Origin: Candidatus Latescibacterota bacterium
GTDB lineage: Bacteria; Latescibacterota; UBA2968; UBA8231
Direction: 5' to 3'
DNA length: 11,828 nt
Assembly: GCA_022825185.1 (NCBI GenBank)
Contig: JAJDYK010000244.1
Coordinates: 1-11,828, forward strand
Shown here: piece after piece, positions 1-5,861 of the stretch
Layout of the letters: each line of letters starts with the position of its first letter
Position numbering within the stretch: position 1 is the stretch's first letter
Translations under genes and position numbers: made by a program
The notes under the pieces: generated by a model
Databases searched by the model: none
The model's input: only the letters and a program-made list of their open reading frames with translations
Told to the model about the DNA's origin: nothing

Positions 1-84
1 TTGGCACACCTGTTAGAGCGCGATGGGTTTGCCCGAGTGGCAGACGCAGTCGGCATCGACAACCAAGCAAAGGCCGTGGTTTGA
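1..84 (+). CDS. C-terminal end of an upstream protein (partial)
   Basis: Reading from base 1 in frame 1 gives 27 sense codons followed by TGA at 82-84. The peptide, with LERDGFARVADAVGIDNQAK at its centre, has a normal amphipathic composition, and the gene's start lies outside the window. The fragment is too short to name a family. Support comes from codon use resembling the other genes here and from a promoter-like sequence and a new gene directly after the stop. It could be a chance open frame, but nothing else in this stretch competes with it. Confidence 0.5.
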   Translation: MAHLLERDGFARVADAVGIDNQAKAVV

Positions 85-104
85 TATAGTATCTGTGCTA
101 CGGG

Positions 105-134
105 TTGTGTTTCCGGGGTGCAGTCGGGTATATT
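105..134 (+). promoter_or_regulatory. Candidate sigma70-type promoter for the small membrane protein
   Basis: TTGTGT at 105-110 and TATATT at 129-134 are separated by 18 bp. The -10 box ends 31 nt before the ATG at 166, leaving room for a short leader that contains the GAAAGG ribosome binding site (152-157). It lies just after the stop of the preceding gene. The boxes are assigned by eye. Confidence 0.35.
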
Positions 135-165
135 CTTGGCGTCCACAAAATGAAAGGTATTACTC

Positions 166-369
166 ATGTCTAATCCTACCGCGCCTAACCAAGACTACGG
201 TGAGCGCATTGGCCGCTTGGGGGGCATCACCGAGGCCATAGGCCAGCAGTTGCGCGAAATTAAGCAAGATGTGCGCGAACTACGGCAGGAGAGCAGTAAG
301 CAATTTCGGTGGCTTATTGGCCTTCATATAGCGGGGCTTATTGCGCTAGGTAGCCTTTTGCTCAAGTAG
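166..369 (+). CDS. Small coiled-coil protein with a C-terminal membrane anchor
   Basis: A 67-residue protein starting at ATG 166, with GAAAGG (152-157) eight bases upstream. Residues about 12-45 are charged with heptad-like spacing (RIGRLGGITEAIGQQLREIK and onward) and should form a coiled coil. Residues about 48-66 (FRWLIGLHIAGLIALGSLLL) form one hydrophobic helix, followed by a terminal lysine. This predicts a tail-anchored inner-membrane protein with its coiled coil in the cytoplasm. The layout recalls XhlA-type phage haemolysin-like proteins and other small coiled-coil/TM proteins, but no lysis genes are nearby, so function is unassigned. It stands alone, convergent with the PhyH-like gene. 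Confidence 0.7.
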   Translation: MSNPTAPNQDYGERIGRLGGITEAIGQQLREIKQDVRELRQESSKQFRWLIGLHIAGLIALGSLLLK

Positions 370-460
370 CGCGACAACGGCTACCAGTTCCGTCCCTATA
401 CCGCAACGTACCTCACTCATACACCAGCCCCGCACAGCGAACAACCACCTGTTCCTACAC

Positions 461-1348
461 CTACCGAATGCGGGGATTAATCTGCAAATCCCACGCGCGC
501 CAGTAGTACTTGAGCGGGTCGTCCTCGTCCCACTGGGCGTAAATATTCTCCCAATCCGTAAAGTGCATGTGCGGTTCCAGCGAGTCTTCGCGCACCGGGT
601 GGCTCATGGGCTGGTAGCGATAGTCGAGCGAGATGCGCAGGCGGTCGCCGCTTTCGTTGTCTTGGCCCTGATGCGCCGTGAGACTGTGGCATATCAGCAC
701 ATCGCCAGCGACAAAATCGCCGCCCGCCCACAGCGTATCTTCGGGCAACTCGATGGCGTGGCCACCCGCGCCGGTCGCCTGATGCACGTCTAGCTTGCCC
801 AGCTTGTGGCTGCCCGGCGCTACCGCCAAGCTGCCCAGCGTAGCCGGACAGTCGCCAGCCGGAATCCACGCGGTCCACGTTTCGTCAGTGCCGCCAATGT
901 AGAAATTGTCTTGGTGCGGCGGGGTAGTATGAGTTAAAGCGTTGGGGAAAATTACTCGGCAGATATTGCGACTGTGGGGCAGGGCATCTTCGCCAAAGAG
1001 CGTGGCGAACATCGCCATGATTGCCGGGTGCAGCGCCAAGGCGTTGAAGGCGCGCAACCGCTGGACATCGATGTAAAAGGCGATCCACTCGGGCGCGTTC
1101 CCTTCGATGAAAAGCTCCCCGTCGCGCGCGACTCCGTCCATCAAAGGCGCGTCGTCGTCGAGCCAGCCGTGCTGCTGACAAACTTCGAGGATCTGGCGGC
1201 GCAGGTCGAGCACCGACTCTGAATCTAACAGCGAGCGGAAGAACAAATAGCCCTGCTCAGCAGCGCGCTCGCGCAAGGCCTCGGGCGCGTCGAGCAGGGA
1301 GGTGGAATCGACAAAAGGTTCGAGGTTAATCATGGTTTGCTGGGCCAT
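461..1348 (-). CDS. Phytanoyl-CoA dioxygenase (PhyH) family Fe(II)/2-oxoglutarate oxygenase
   Basis: A 295-residue protein of the PhyH family, which hydroxylates small molecules using non-haem iron, oxygen and 2-oxoglutarate. The iron-binding facial triad is visible as H145-x-D147 (PPHQDNFY) and H226 (SLTAHQGQDN). R236 or R238 (GDRLRISLDYRY) is the likely 2-oxoglutarate anchor. The central SLAVAPGSHKLG and GDVLICHS segments are typical of bacterial PhyH proteins. The chosen ATG (1348-1346) is preceded by GAGGAG at good distance. A longer open frame to 1513 overlaps the upstream gene and is not used. The start lies 4 nt after the stop of the cyclotransferase-like gene, so the two are very probably co-transcribed. 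The substrate cannot be read from sequence. Many bacterial members act on natural products, osmolytes or phosphonates rather than phytanoyl-CoA. Confidence 0.9.
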   Translation of the reverse strand: MAQQTMINLEPFVDSTSLLDAPEALRERAAEQGYLFFRSLLDSESVLDLRRQILEVCQQHGWLDDDAPLMDGVARDGELFIEGNAPEWIAFYIDVQRLRAFNALALHPAIMAMFATLFGEDALPHSRNICRVIFPNALTHTTPPHQDNFYIGGTDETWTAWIPAGDCPATLGSLAVAPGSHKLGKLDVHQATGAGGHAIELPEDTLWAGGDFVAGDVLICHSLTAHQGQDNESGDRLRISLDYRYQPMSHPVREDSLEPHMHFTDWENIYAQWDEDDPLKYYWRAWDLQINPRIR

Positions 1349-1352
1349 TAAC

Positions 1353-1805
1353 TCACTCCTCTTCCTTGTCCCAAAAAGCGTGTAAGATAGCAATGTACTC
1401 GTCGGAAAGTCCGTGCTCAATCGCCCCCTGAATGACGGCGTTGAGGTATTCCTCTGAAGGCGGGTAGTGATGTCCGGCGTCGAGGCGGGAGAGATACGTC
1501 CAAACTTCGCCAAACTTAGGTATGATTATCGTGTCTCGCCGGTATTTAGTGCCCTCGCTTTCGTAGTGGTCGAGGCGTCTGAAGCCGTCCTCGGTTACTG
1601 CATAGATGACGCCTTCGACGTACGCGTCTTCGTTGGGCCGGATGCTGGCCACACCCATGCCGCTGCGCGTAAAGGAGATCATCGGGAAGCACAGCTCGTA
1701 GCCTTCCAAACGCACCACCGAGTGGACGCGGACACCTGGACAGCGAGCCTGCATCTGACTCCAGAGCAAGTTGGACCCATAGGCAAAGTAGAGCATTTCA
1801 GCCAT
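1353..1805 (-). CDS. Gamma-glutamylcyclotransferase-like (AIG2-like) protein
   Basis: A 150-residue protein with the cyclotransferase fold. Its N-terminus has the phosphate/substrate-loop motif LYFAYGSNL (residues 5-13), and E82 in LDHYESEG is in the position of the catalytic glutamate. EGVIYAV (64-70) is the usual central strand. Family members release 5-oxoproline from gamma-glutamyl amines or peptides, but many bacterial ones have unknown substrates. The ATG at 1805-1803 is chosen because AGGAG lies 8 nt upstream and the YGSN motif then falls near the N-terminus, as is usual. An in-frame start at 1853 would add 16 unconserved residues and would overlap the predicted promoter. It is the first gene of a two-gene operon with the PhyH-like oxygenase. 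Confidence 0.85.
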   Translation of the reverse strand: MAEMLYFAYGSNLLWSQMQARCPGVRVHSVVRLEGYELCFPMISFTRSGMGVASIRPNEDAYVEGVIYAVTEDGFRRLDHYESEGTKYRRDTIIIPKFGEVWTYLSRLDAGHHYPPSEEYLNAVIQGAIEHGLSDEYIAILHAFWDKEEE

Positions 1806-1843
1806 TACCCGATCTCCTGTGGATTTTGACAAAGAGTGCGGAT

Positions 1844-1872
1844 ATAGTACCATTCAGACTCGCCGCACGCAA
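1844..1872 (-). promoter_or_regulatory. Candidate sigma70-type promoter for the cyclotransferase-PhyH operon
   Basis: On the minus strand, TTGCGT (1872-1867), a 17-bp spacer and TACTAT (1849-1844) match a sigma70 layout. Transcription would start near 1837, giving a leader of about 32 nt that contains AGGAG before the ATG at 1805. It overlaps the N-terminal extension that the neighbouring plus-strand frame would have if it began at GTG 1819. Confidence 0.45.
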
Positions 1873-1893
1873 ACTTTCATCTTCTCTGAGGAA

Positions 1894-2121
1894 ATGGGCT
1901 TTGAACAAGAGGAACTGGGGAGCGTCATCGACGAAGATGGCCTTATCGACCCCGCCACCCGGCGAGCCATCGAGGCATTGGGCAATCTCGGCGAGGATAT
2001 GCAAGAAGTCCTACCGATTGCGTACCGCTCCCTGCAGGGCGTCCACTTCCTCGATATCTGCAAGTCCAATCGCAGTCAAGTCCGATTCATTCGCGGCTGG
2101 CTACTCAATCGAGCCAGCTAG
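1894..2121 (+). CDS. Small hypothetical protein
   Basis: A frame ending at TAG 2119-2121 encodes an acidic, helix-rich protein containing ELGSVIDEDGLIDPATRRAI and VLPIAYRSLQGVHFLDICKS. Third codon positions are GC-rich through most of it, as in a real gene. The start is uncertain. ATG 1894 gives 75 residues, but its GAGG sits only about 3 nt upstream. GTG 1819 gives 100 residues, has no ribosome binding site, and the added codons show no third-position bias. I prefer 1894, partly because the divergent operon's promoter occupies the earlier part. No family is recognised. It could also be the remaining C-terminal part of a decayed gene. Confidence 0.5.
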   Translation: MGFEQEELGSVIDEDGLIDPATRRAIEALGNLGEDMQEVLPIAYRSLQGVHFLDICKSNRSQVRFIRGWLLNRAS

Positions 2122-2130
2122 CGCCCACCC

Positions 2131-2151
2131 TTCGACTGAGCTCAGGTCGAA
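2131..2151. repeat. Palindromic intergenic repeat (TTCGAC...GTCGAA)
   Basis: Arms TTCGAC (2131-2136) and GTCGAA (2146-2151) flank a core that includes the perfect 10-bp palindrome CTGAGCTCAG (2136-2145). It lies 9 nt after the stop of the small hypothetical gene. Similar CCTTCGACxxxGCTCAGG intergenic elements are, from memory, spread through many environmental bacterial genomes. Whether this is the same family needs a genome-wide search. It could fold as a hairpin, but no T-run follows. Confidence 0.5.
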
Positions 2152-2262
2152 GCCTGCTGTGAGCCTCGCAAAACGCAAAGTTGTTCCCGTAATCTCTTGC
2201 AAGACAAGGAGAACTATGGCATACTTTTTGGACTAGAACCCGATCTATAGAGCAAAGAGTCC

Positions 2263-3810
2263 ATGAGCAAACGCTTACTCCCCATCGGTATTCAGACCTT
2301 CCGCAAAATTCGAGAAGACAACTGCTACTACGTCGATAAGACCACCTATATTCGGCGGCTGCTCGACGAGGGTACGCACTACTTCCTGTCGCGTCCGCGG
2401 CGCTTTGGCAAGAGCCTGTTCATCGACACGCTCAAGGAGCTGTTCGAGGGCAACGAGCCACTGTTCAGGGGGCTAGACATTCACGACCATTGGGACTGGT
2501 CGGCGCGCCATCCAGTGGTTCACTTGAGCTTCGGCAGCGGCAACTTGAGCGAGCCAGGGGTTTTGCACAAGGAGGTGATGGCGCAACTGGACGCCCTTGA
2601 GGAAGAAACAGGCATCGAAAGCCGTTACGACACCGCGTCGGTGCGCTTCCGCCATTTGATACAGAGGCTGCATCGGCAGAGCGGCCAACGCGTGGCGGTA
2701 CTGGTTGACGAATACGACAAGCCGATTCTCGATGCCCTCGAAATGCCCGATGTCGCCCGCGCCAACCGCGACTTTCTACGTGGCCTCTACGCGGTCATCA
2801 AGGACTGCGACGCGCACGTGCGCTTCACGTTTCTCACTGGGGTGAGCAAGTTCTCCAAGGTCAGCCTGTTTTCTGGTCTCAACAATCTCAAGGACATCAC
2901 CCTAGACCCGCGCTACTCGGCCATCTGCGGCTACACCGAGGCCGATCTGGATACGGTGTTCGCGCCAGAACTGCCGGGCTTAGACCGGGAGCAGATCCGC
3001 GACTGGTACAACGGCTACAGTTGGCGCGGAGACGAGAGGGTGTACAACCCCTTTGATCTCTTGTTGTTGTTCGACAGCCGCGAGTTCAAAGCGCATTGGT
3101 TCGAAACCGGGTCGCCATCCTTCCTCATCGAGACGCTGTTCGAGCGGCGGCTGAGTTCACTAGTCCTTGAAGACATGATCGGCACCGACGACCTGCTGTC
3201 GAAATTCGACGTGGGCGACATCGCCACTGAGGCGTTGCTTTTCCAAACCGGCTATCTGACGATTGCCGAGGAGAGGAGGCTGGGGGGTAAGACGCTGTAC
3301 CGGTTAGGCTATCCGAACCAAGAGGTAAAGCAGAGCTTGAACGAGCACCTGCTGCGCACCATGGGGCCGGATCCATCCCGGCAAGGTCTGCACGACATCC
3401 AGCTATACGAGTTGCTTTCGGCGCACGATTTCGCCGAGTTGGAGACGCTATTTCGGGCCTTCTTCGCCAGCATCCCTTACGAGTGGTACACCAACAACGA
3501 CATCGCCAACTACGAAGGCTACTACGCCAGTGTGTTCTATTCCTGGTTTGCCGCTTTGGGACTCGACACTAGGGTCGAAGACAGCAGCAGCCACGGTCGG
3601 CTGGACATGGCAGTTCTATTCAACAACAACGTCTATTTGTTCGAGTTCAAGGTGGTAGAGCTGTCGTCAGCGGGTGCGGCAATGGCGCAACTGAAGGAAC
3701 GGCACTACGCGGACAAGTATCGCGCTTTGGGGCAGCCGATCTACCTGATTGCCGTCGAGTTCAGCACGGAGGCCCGCAACCTCGCCGCGTTTGAGGTAGA
3801 ATGCGCCTGA
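2263..3810 (+). CDS. AAA-ATPase-like / PD-(D/E)XK nuclease family protein (DUF1703 type)
   Basis: A 515-residue protein, full length for this family. The start MSKRLLPIGIQTFRKIRE with the following YYVDKT is the hallmark N-terminus of AAA-ATPase_like (PF09820). Walker A is RPRRFGKS (44-51), Walker B is VLVDEYD (146-152), and the conserved TGVSKFSKVSLFSGLNNL follows at 192-209, then NGYSW and YNPFDLL (250-266). The C-terminal domain fits PDDEXK_9: D448 (GRLDMAV) and E461-x-K463 (LFEFKVVE) complete a nuclease-like core. These proteins are common as multi-copy orphan genes. A mobile or defence role has been suggested but is not established. The ATG at 2263 has only a weak AAAGAG upstream. The gene stands alone and probably has its own promoter, which I could not place. 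Confidence 0.9.
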   Translation: MSKRLLPIGIQTFRKIREDNCYYVDKTTYIRRLLDEGTHYFLSRPRRFGKSLFIDTLKELFEGNEPLFRGLDIHDHWDWSARHPVVHLSFGSGNLSEPGVLHKEVMAQLDALEEETGIESRYDTASVRFRHLIQRLHRQSGQRVAVLVDEYDKPILDALEMPDVARANRDFLRGLYAVIKDCDAHVRFTFLTGVSKFSKVSLFSGLNNLKDITLDPRYSAICGYTEADLDTVFAPELPGLDREQIRDWYNGYSWRGDERVYNPFDLLLLFDSREFKAHWFETGSPSFLIETLFERRLSSLVLEDMIGTDDLLSKFDVGDIATEALLFQTGYLTIAEERRLGGKTLYRLGYPNQEVKQSLNEHLLRTMGPDPSRQGLHDIQLYELLSAHDFAELETLFRAFFASIPYEWYTNNDIANYEGYYASVFYSWFAALGLDTRVEDSSSHGRLDMAVLFNNNVYLFEFKVVELSSAGAAMAQLKERHYADKYRALGQPIYLIAVEFSTEARNLAAFEVECA

Positions 3811-3877
3811 GCCGACAAGCAACCACATGCCAATCGCGGCCACCCAGCAAGGGATCGGGCCGCTTGTTTGAGCCGAC
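3808..3877. repeat. 9-bp direct repeats around a GC-rich inverted repeat; possible terminator
   Basis: TGAGCCGAC occurs at 3808-3816, where it includes the ATPase gene's TGA stop, and again at 3869-3877. Between the copies, ACAAGC (3815-3820) pairs with GCTTGT (3862-3867) and GCGGCC (3836-3841) pairs with GGCCGC (3858-3863), the latter running into TTGTTT. The hairpin could end transcription of the ATPase gene. The direct repeats could equally be a target duplication around a small inserted segment. Neither reading is strong. Confidence 0.3.
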
Positions 3878-4078
3878 TCTGGGTCGCAAATTGGTAATGG
3901 CCTGTCCTAGAGGGAATTAGTCGAATGCTCTTGCGCGGGCCAGCGCGGTTTTGTCCAGCCGGTGCCTGTCAAAATGGCCTGAGTCGCAAAAGGGGCTGAA
4001 ACGGGCTGTCGCCCAATAAATTAGAAAGGGGGGTATCAGAACACTTGACCCGATTGCTAGGGGATTGAAATTGGACTG

Positions 4079-4104
4079 CTTGAGCTTCGGTAGCGGCAAC
4101 TTGA
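4079..4104 (+). pseudogene. 26-nt near-copy of the DUF1703-type ATPase gene (relic)
   Basis: Bases 4079-4104 match 2523-2548 at 25 of 26 positions (T at 4091 against C at 2535). In the ATPase gene this segment encodes LSFGSGNL (residues 88-95). In the same reading frame the copy still reads LSFGSGNL, then runs to TAA 25 nt later. Chance is unlikely at this length. The simplest view is a scrap of a second ATPase gene of this family, or a recombination scar. Flanking bases show no obvious continued similarity. Confidence 0.4.
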
Positions 4105-4134
4105 TTCAGACCGCAGTGCTAATCTAACCAAGAG

Positions 4135-4166
4135 CTACACGGCAAAGTAAAACAGGTATCGTGTAG
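4135..4166. promoter_or_regulatory. Inverted repeat upstream of the antitoxin gene (candidate operator)
   Basis: CTACACG (4135-4141) and CGTGTAG (4160-4166) are perfect inverted copies with an 18-nt gap, so the half-site centres lie 25 nt apart. The second arm ends 33 nt before the antitoxin ATG. Toxin-antitoxin pairs are often autoregulated through such half-sites, which makes this the natural operator candidate. No clear -35/-10 pair could be placed next to it. Confidence 0.35.
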
Positions 4167-4199
4167 ATAGGTGCCTCACACAATTTGAAAAGGAAGACC

Positions 4200-4427
4200 A
4201 TGGATTATCGACATATCATCACCATTGAACCCGGCAAGCGCAGCGGTAAGCCGTGTATCCGCGGCATGAGGATTACCGTTTATGATGTGCTTGACTATCT
4301 CGCCTCGGATATGTCCGTTGAAGAGATTTTGCGCGACTTTCCCGATCTTACGCACGAAGACATTCGCGCTTGTTTGGCTTTTGCTGCGGATCGAGAACGC
4401 CGACTTATGTCTATCTCTTCAGCATGA
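4200..4427 (+). CDS. DUF433 family protein, putative antitoxin
   Basis: A 75-residue DUF433 (PF04255) protein. The family signature SGKPCIRGMRITVYDVLDYL (residues 15-34) is followed by SVEEILRDFPDLTHEDIRAC (39-58), which fits a helix-turn-helix-like DNA-binding fold. The ATG at 4200 has AGGA (4191-4194) five bases upstream; a TTG five codons earlier is less likely. Its TGA stop overlaps the ATG of the next gene in ATGA (4424-4427), so translation is coupled. DUF433 proteins are regularly paired with DUF5615 PIN-like proteins, where the DUF433 partner is taken to be the antitoxin and autorepressor. Base composition is more AT-rich than the genes on its right, which fits transfer. Confidence 0.88.
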   Translation: MDYRHIITIEPGKRSGKPCIRGMRITVYDVLDYLASDMSVEEILRDFPDLTHEDIRACLAFAADRERRLMSISSA

Positions 4428-4756
4428 AATTCCTCTACGACCAAAATCTTTCCTACCGATTGGTCGCAGATTTGCAGGATCTGTACCCTAATTCTTTACA
4501 TGTCCGCGACATAGGCATGAAGGAATCGGATGACTCGGATATTTGGGATTATGCCGCCCAGAACGGCTATATCATCGTCTCCAAAGATGCGGACTTTCAC
4601 CAGCAAAGCTTTATGCACGGTCATCCGCCCAAAGTCATTTGGATTCGCGTGGGCAATTGCTCAGTGGATACAATTATATCTCTTCTTCGTACGCATCACG
4701 CTGCGATTTTGAGGTTTGAACAAAGCGAAACTGCATCTTTTTTCGCGCTGGAATAA
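4424..4756 (+). CDS. DUF5615 PIN-like protein, putative toxin
   Basis: A 110-residue DUF5615 (PF18480) protein with a PIN-like/Mut7-C-type fold, probably an Mg-dependent ribonuclease. MKFLYDQNLS carries the first acidic residue D6. HVRDIGMKESDDSDIWDYA supplies D39/D42 as the next acidic pair, and VSKDADF (52-58) supplies D55 and D57. It matches the family's usual length of about 110 residues. The ATG at 4424 overlaps the antitoxin stop, the normal arrangement for this pair, and an in-frame start at 4370 would sit within the antitoxin gene. No complementary fragment or frameshift is seen, so the pair looks intact. The toxin stop is only 13 nt from the dehydrogenase start, so readthrough into that gene is likely. 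Confidence 0.87.
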   Translation: MKFLYDQNLSYRLVADLQDLYPNSLHVRDIGMKESDDSDIWDYAAQNGYIIVSKDADFHQQSFMHGHPPKVIWIRVGNCSVDTIISLLRTHHAAILRFEQSETASFFALE

Positions 4757-4769
4757 AAGGAAAACACCT

Positions 4770-5861
4770 GTGAAAGCTTGGCGTTTCTATGCCTTCGGCG
4801 ACATGCGACTCGACGACATCGAACTCGCGGCCTGCCCACCCGACCACGTGCTAGTCGAGCCGCTGGTAGTCCAACCCAGCGCCACCGAAGCCCAACTCGC
4901 CTTTGGAATTCCTACCCTAGCGTACGACCATGTCAAAAGCCGGCTGGAGACAGACGCACCGCTCCAGCTCTTCGGCCACGAGTTTTGCGCCCGCATTGTA
5001 GAAGTCGGCTCAGCCGTCACCGGCTACGCACCCGGCGACCGCGTGGCGGCCCGCGCCAAGCTGCCCTGCGGCGACTGCTCCTTGTGCCACTCCCAGCGCA
5101 GCGACGACTGCCGCCGCGGCCCGATCATTGGCTTCCAACTGCCCGGCTGCTTTGCCGAGCGCGCCCTGCTCCCGGCCATCGCGCTGGTCAAGGTCGATGA
5201 CCGCATCTCCGACAGCGAAGCCGCCACCCTGCAATCGCTAAGCGACAGCATCGCCGGAGTCGAGACCGCGCAGCTCCGACCGGGCGATTCGGTCGCCGTC
5301 TTTGGCCAAGGCAGCATGGGCATCGAGAGTATGCAGGCCGCACGCGCCTGTGGAGCGGGCCAGCTCATCACCGTGGATGTGCGGCCCGAGGCTTGCGAGA
5401 TCTCGCTCGCGCTGGGGGCCGATCACGCCATCAACGCCAGCGAGGACGATCCAGTCGAAGCCATCCGCGACCTGACCGGCGGCGAGGGTGCCGACGTGGT
5501 ATTCGAGTGCGCCGGTGGCAGCGTCAAGCTGGGACTAGCCGGCGACCGGGCGCTCAAACAGGCCATGCACGCAGTGCGCTCCGGCGGCAAGCTGGTGGGC
5601 GTCTCCTGGTTCGGCGGCCCCCTAGAACTGGACGTGGACCTAATGCGGGAGCGCAGCCTGCGCTACCTCTTCCCGGACATCAGTTCGCAGGCCCATCTGG
5701 AGTACACAGTGCGCCTAGTAGCCTCGGGGCGCATCAGCATGAAACCCACCATCCGGCACGTATTAGAGGGAATAGATAAGGTGCCAGAGGCATTTGAAAT
5801 CACGGCCCACAAAGCCCAGTACCAAGCCATCAATCCCGCGCAGGTCGTGATCGCTACCTAG
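4770..5861 (+). CDS. Zinc-type alcohol/sugar dehydrogenase (MDR superfamily)
   Basis: A 363-residue medium-chain dehydrogenase/reductase with ADH_N then ADH_zinc_N domains. GHE is at 69-71 (LFGHEFCARIVEVGSAV). The structural-zinc cysteines C100, C103, C106 and C114 are all present. The Rossmann motif is VFGQGSMG (177-184), followed by the acidic TVDVRP (201-206), whose D203 suggests NAD preference. The GTG at 4770 is chosen because AAAGGA lies about 8 nt upstream; longer forms run into the toxin gene. The usual cysteine of the first catalytic-zinc site (in CGxD) is not visible: the equivalent stretch reads VVQPSATEAQL (33-43). It may use another ligand or have altered chemistry. It follows the toxin gene by 13 nt and ends on the same CTAG as the convergent SMP-30 gene. 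Confidence 0.88.
   Translation: MKAWRFYAFGDMRLDDIELAACPPDHVLVEPLVVQPSATEAQLAFGIPTLAYDHVKSRLETDAPLQLFGHEFCARIVEVGSAVTGYAPGDRVAARAKLPCGDCSLCHSQRSDDCRRGPIIGFQLPGCFAERALLPAIALVKVDDRISDSEAATLQSLSDSIAGVETAQLRPGDSVAVFGQGSMGIESMQAARACGAGQLITVDVRPEACEISLALGADHAINASEDDPVEAIRDLTGGEGADVVFECAGGSVKLGLAGDRALKQAMHAVRSGGKLVGVSWFGGPLELDVDLMRERSLRYLFPDISSQAHLEYTVRLVASGRISMKPTIRHVLEGIDKVPEAFEITAHKAQYQAINPAQVVIAT

Larger units (their letters stand above)
3811..4199. other. Gene-poor stretch of 389 bp
   Basis: No convincing gene is present. A 60-codon minus-strand frame (4099-3917) has no ribosome binding site and overlaps repeat material. The stretch contains a possible terminator or direct-repeat unit (to 3877), a 26-nt near-copy of part of the upstream ATPase gene (4079-4104) and an inverted repeat before the antitoxin gene (4135-4166). 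It looks like the remains of earlier insertions or deletions between an accessory ATPase gene and a toxin-antitoxin pair. Confidence 0.5.

Noticed and set aside
428..475. CCCCGCA/TGCGGGG inverted repeat as terminator between the small membrane protein and the PhyH gene
   Set aside because: The loop is 34 nt, there is no T-run, and the right arm is within the PhyH coding sequence.
1826..2236. 136-codon plus-strand frame overlapping the small hypothetical gene
   Set aside because: It is serine/alanine/proline-rich, a typical shadow of the neighbouring frame, and runs across the palindromic repeat. Only its last six codons with their own ribosome binding site were kept as a finding.
3917..4099. 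60-codon minus-strand frame in the gene-poor stretch
   Set aside because: There is no ribosome binding site or family resemblance, and its start overlaps the ATPase relic.
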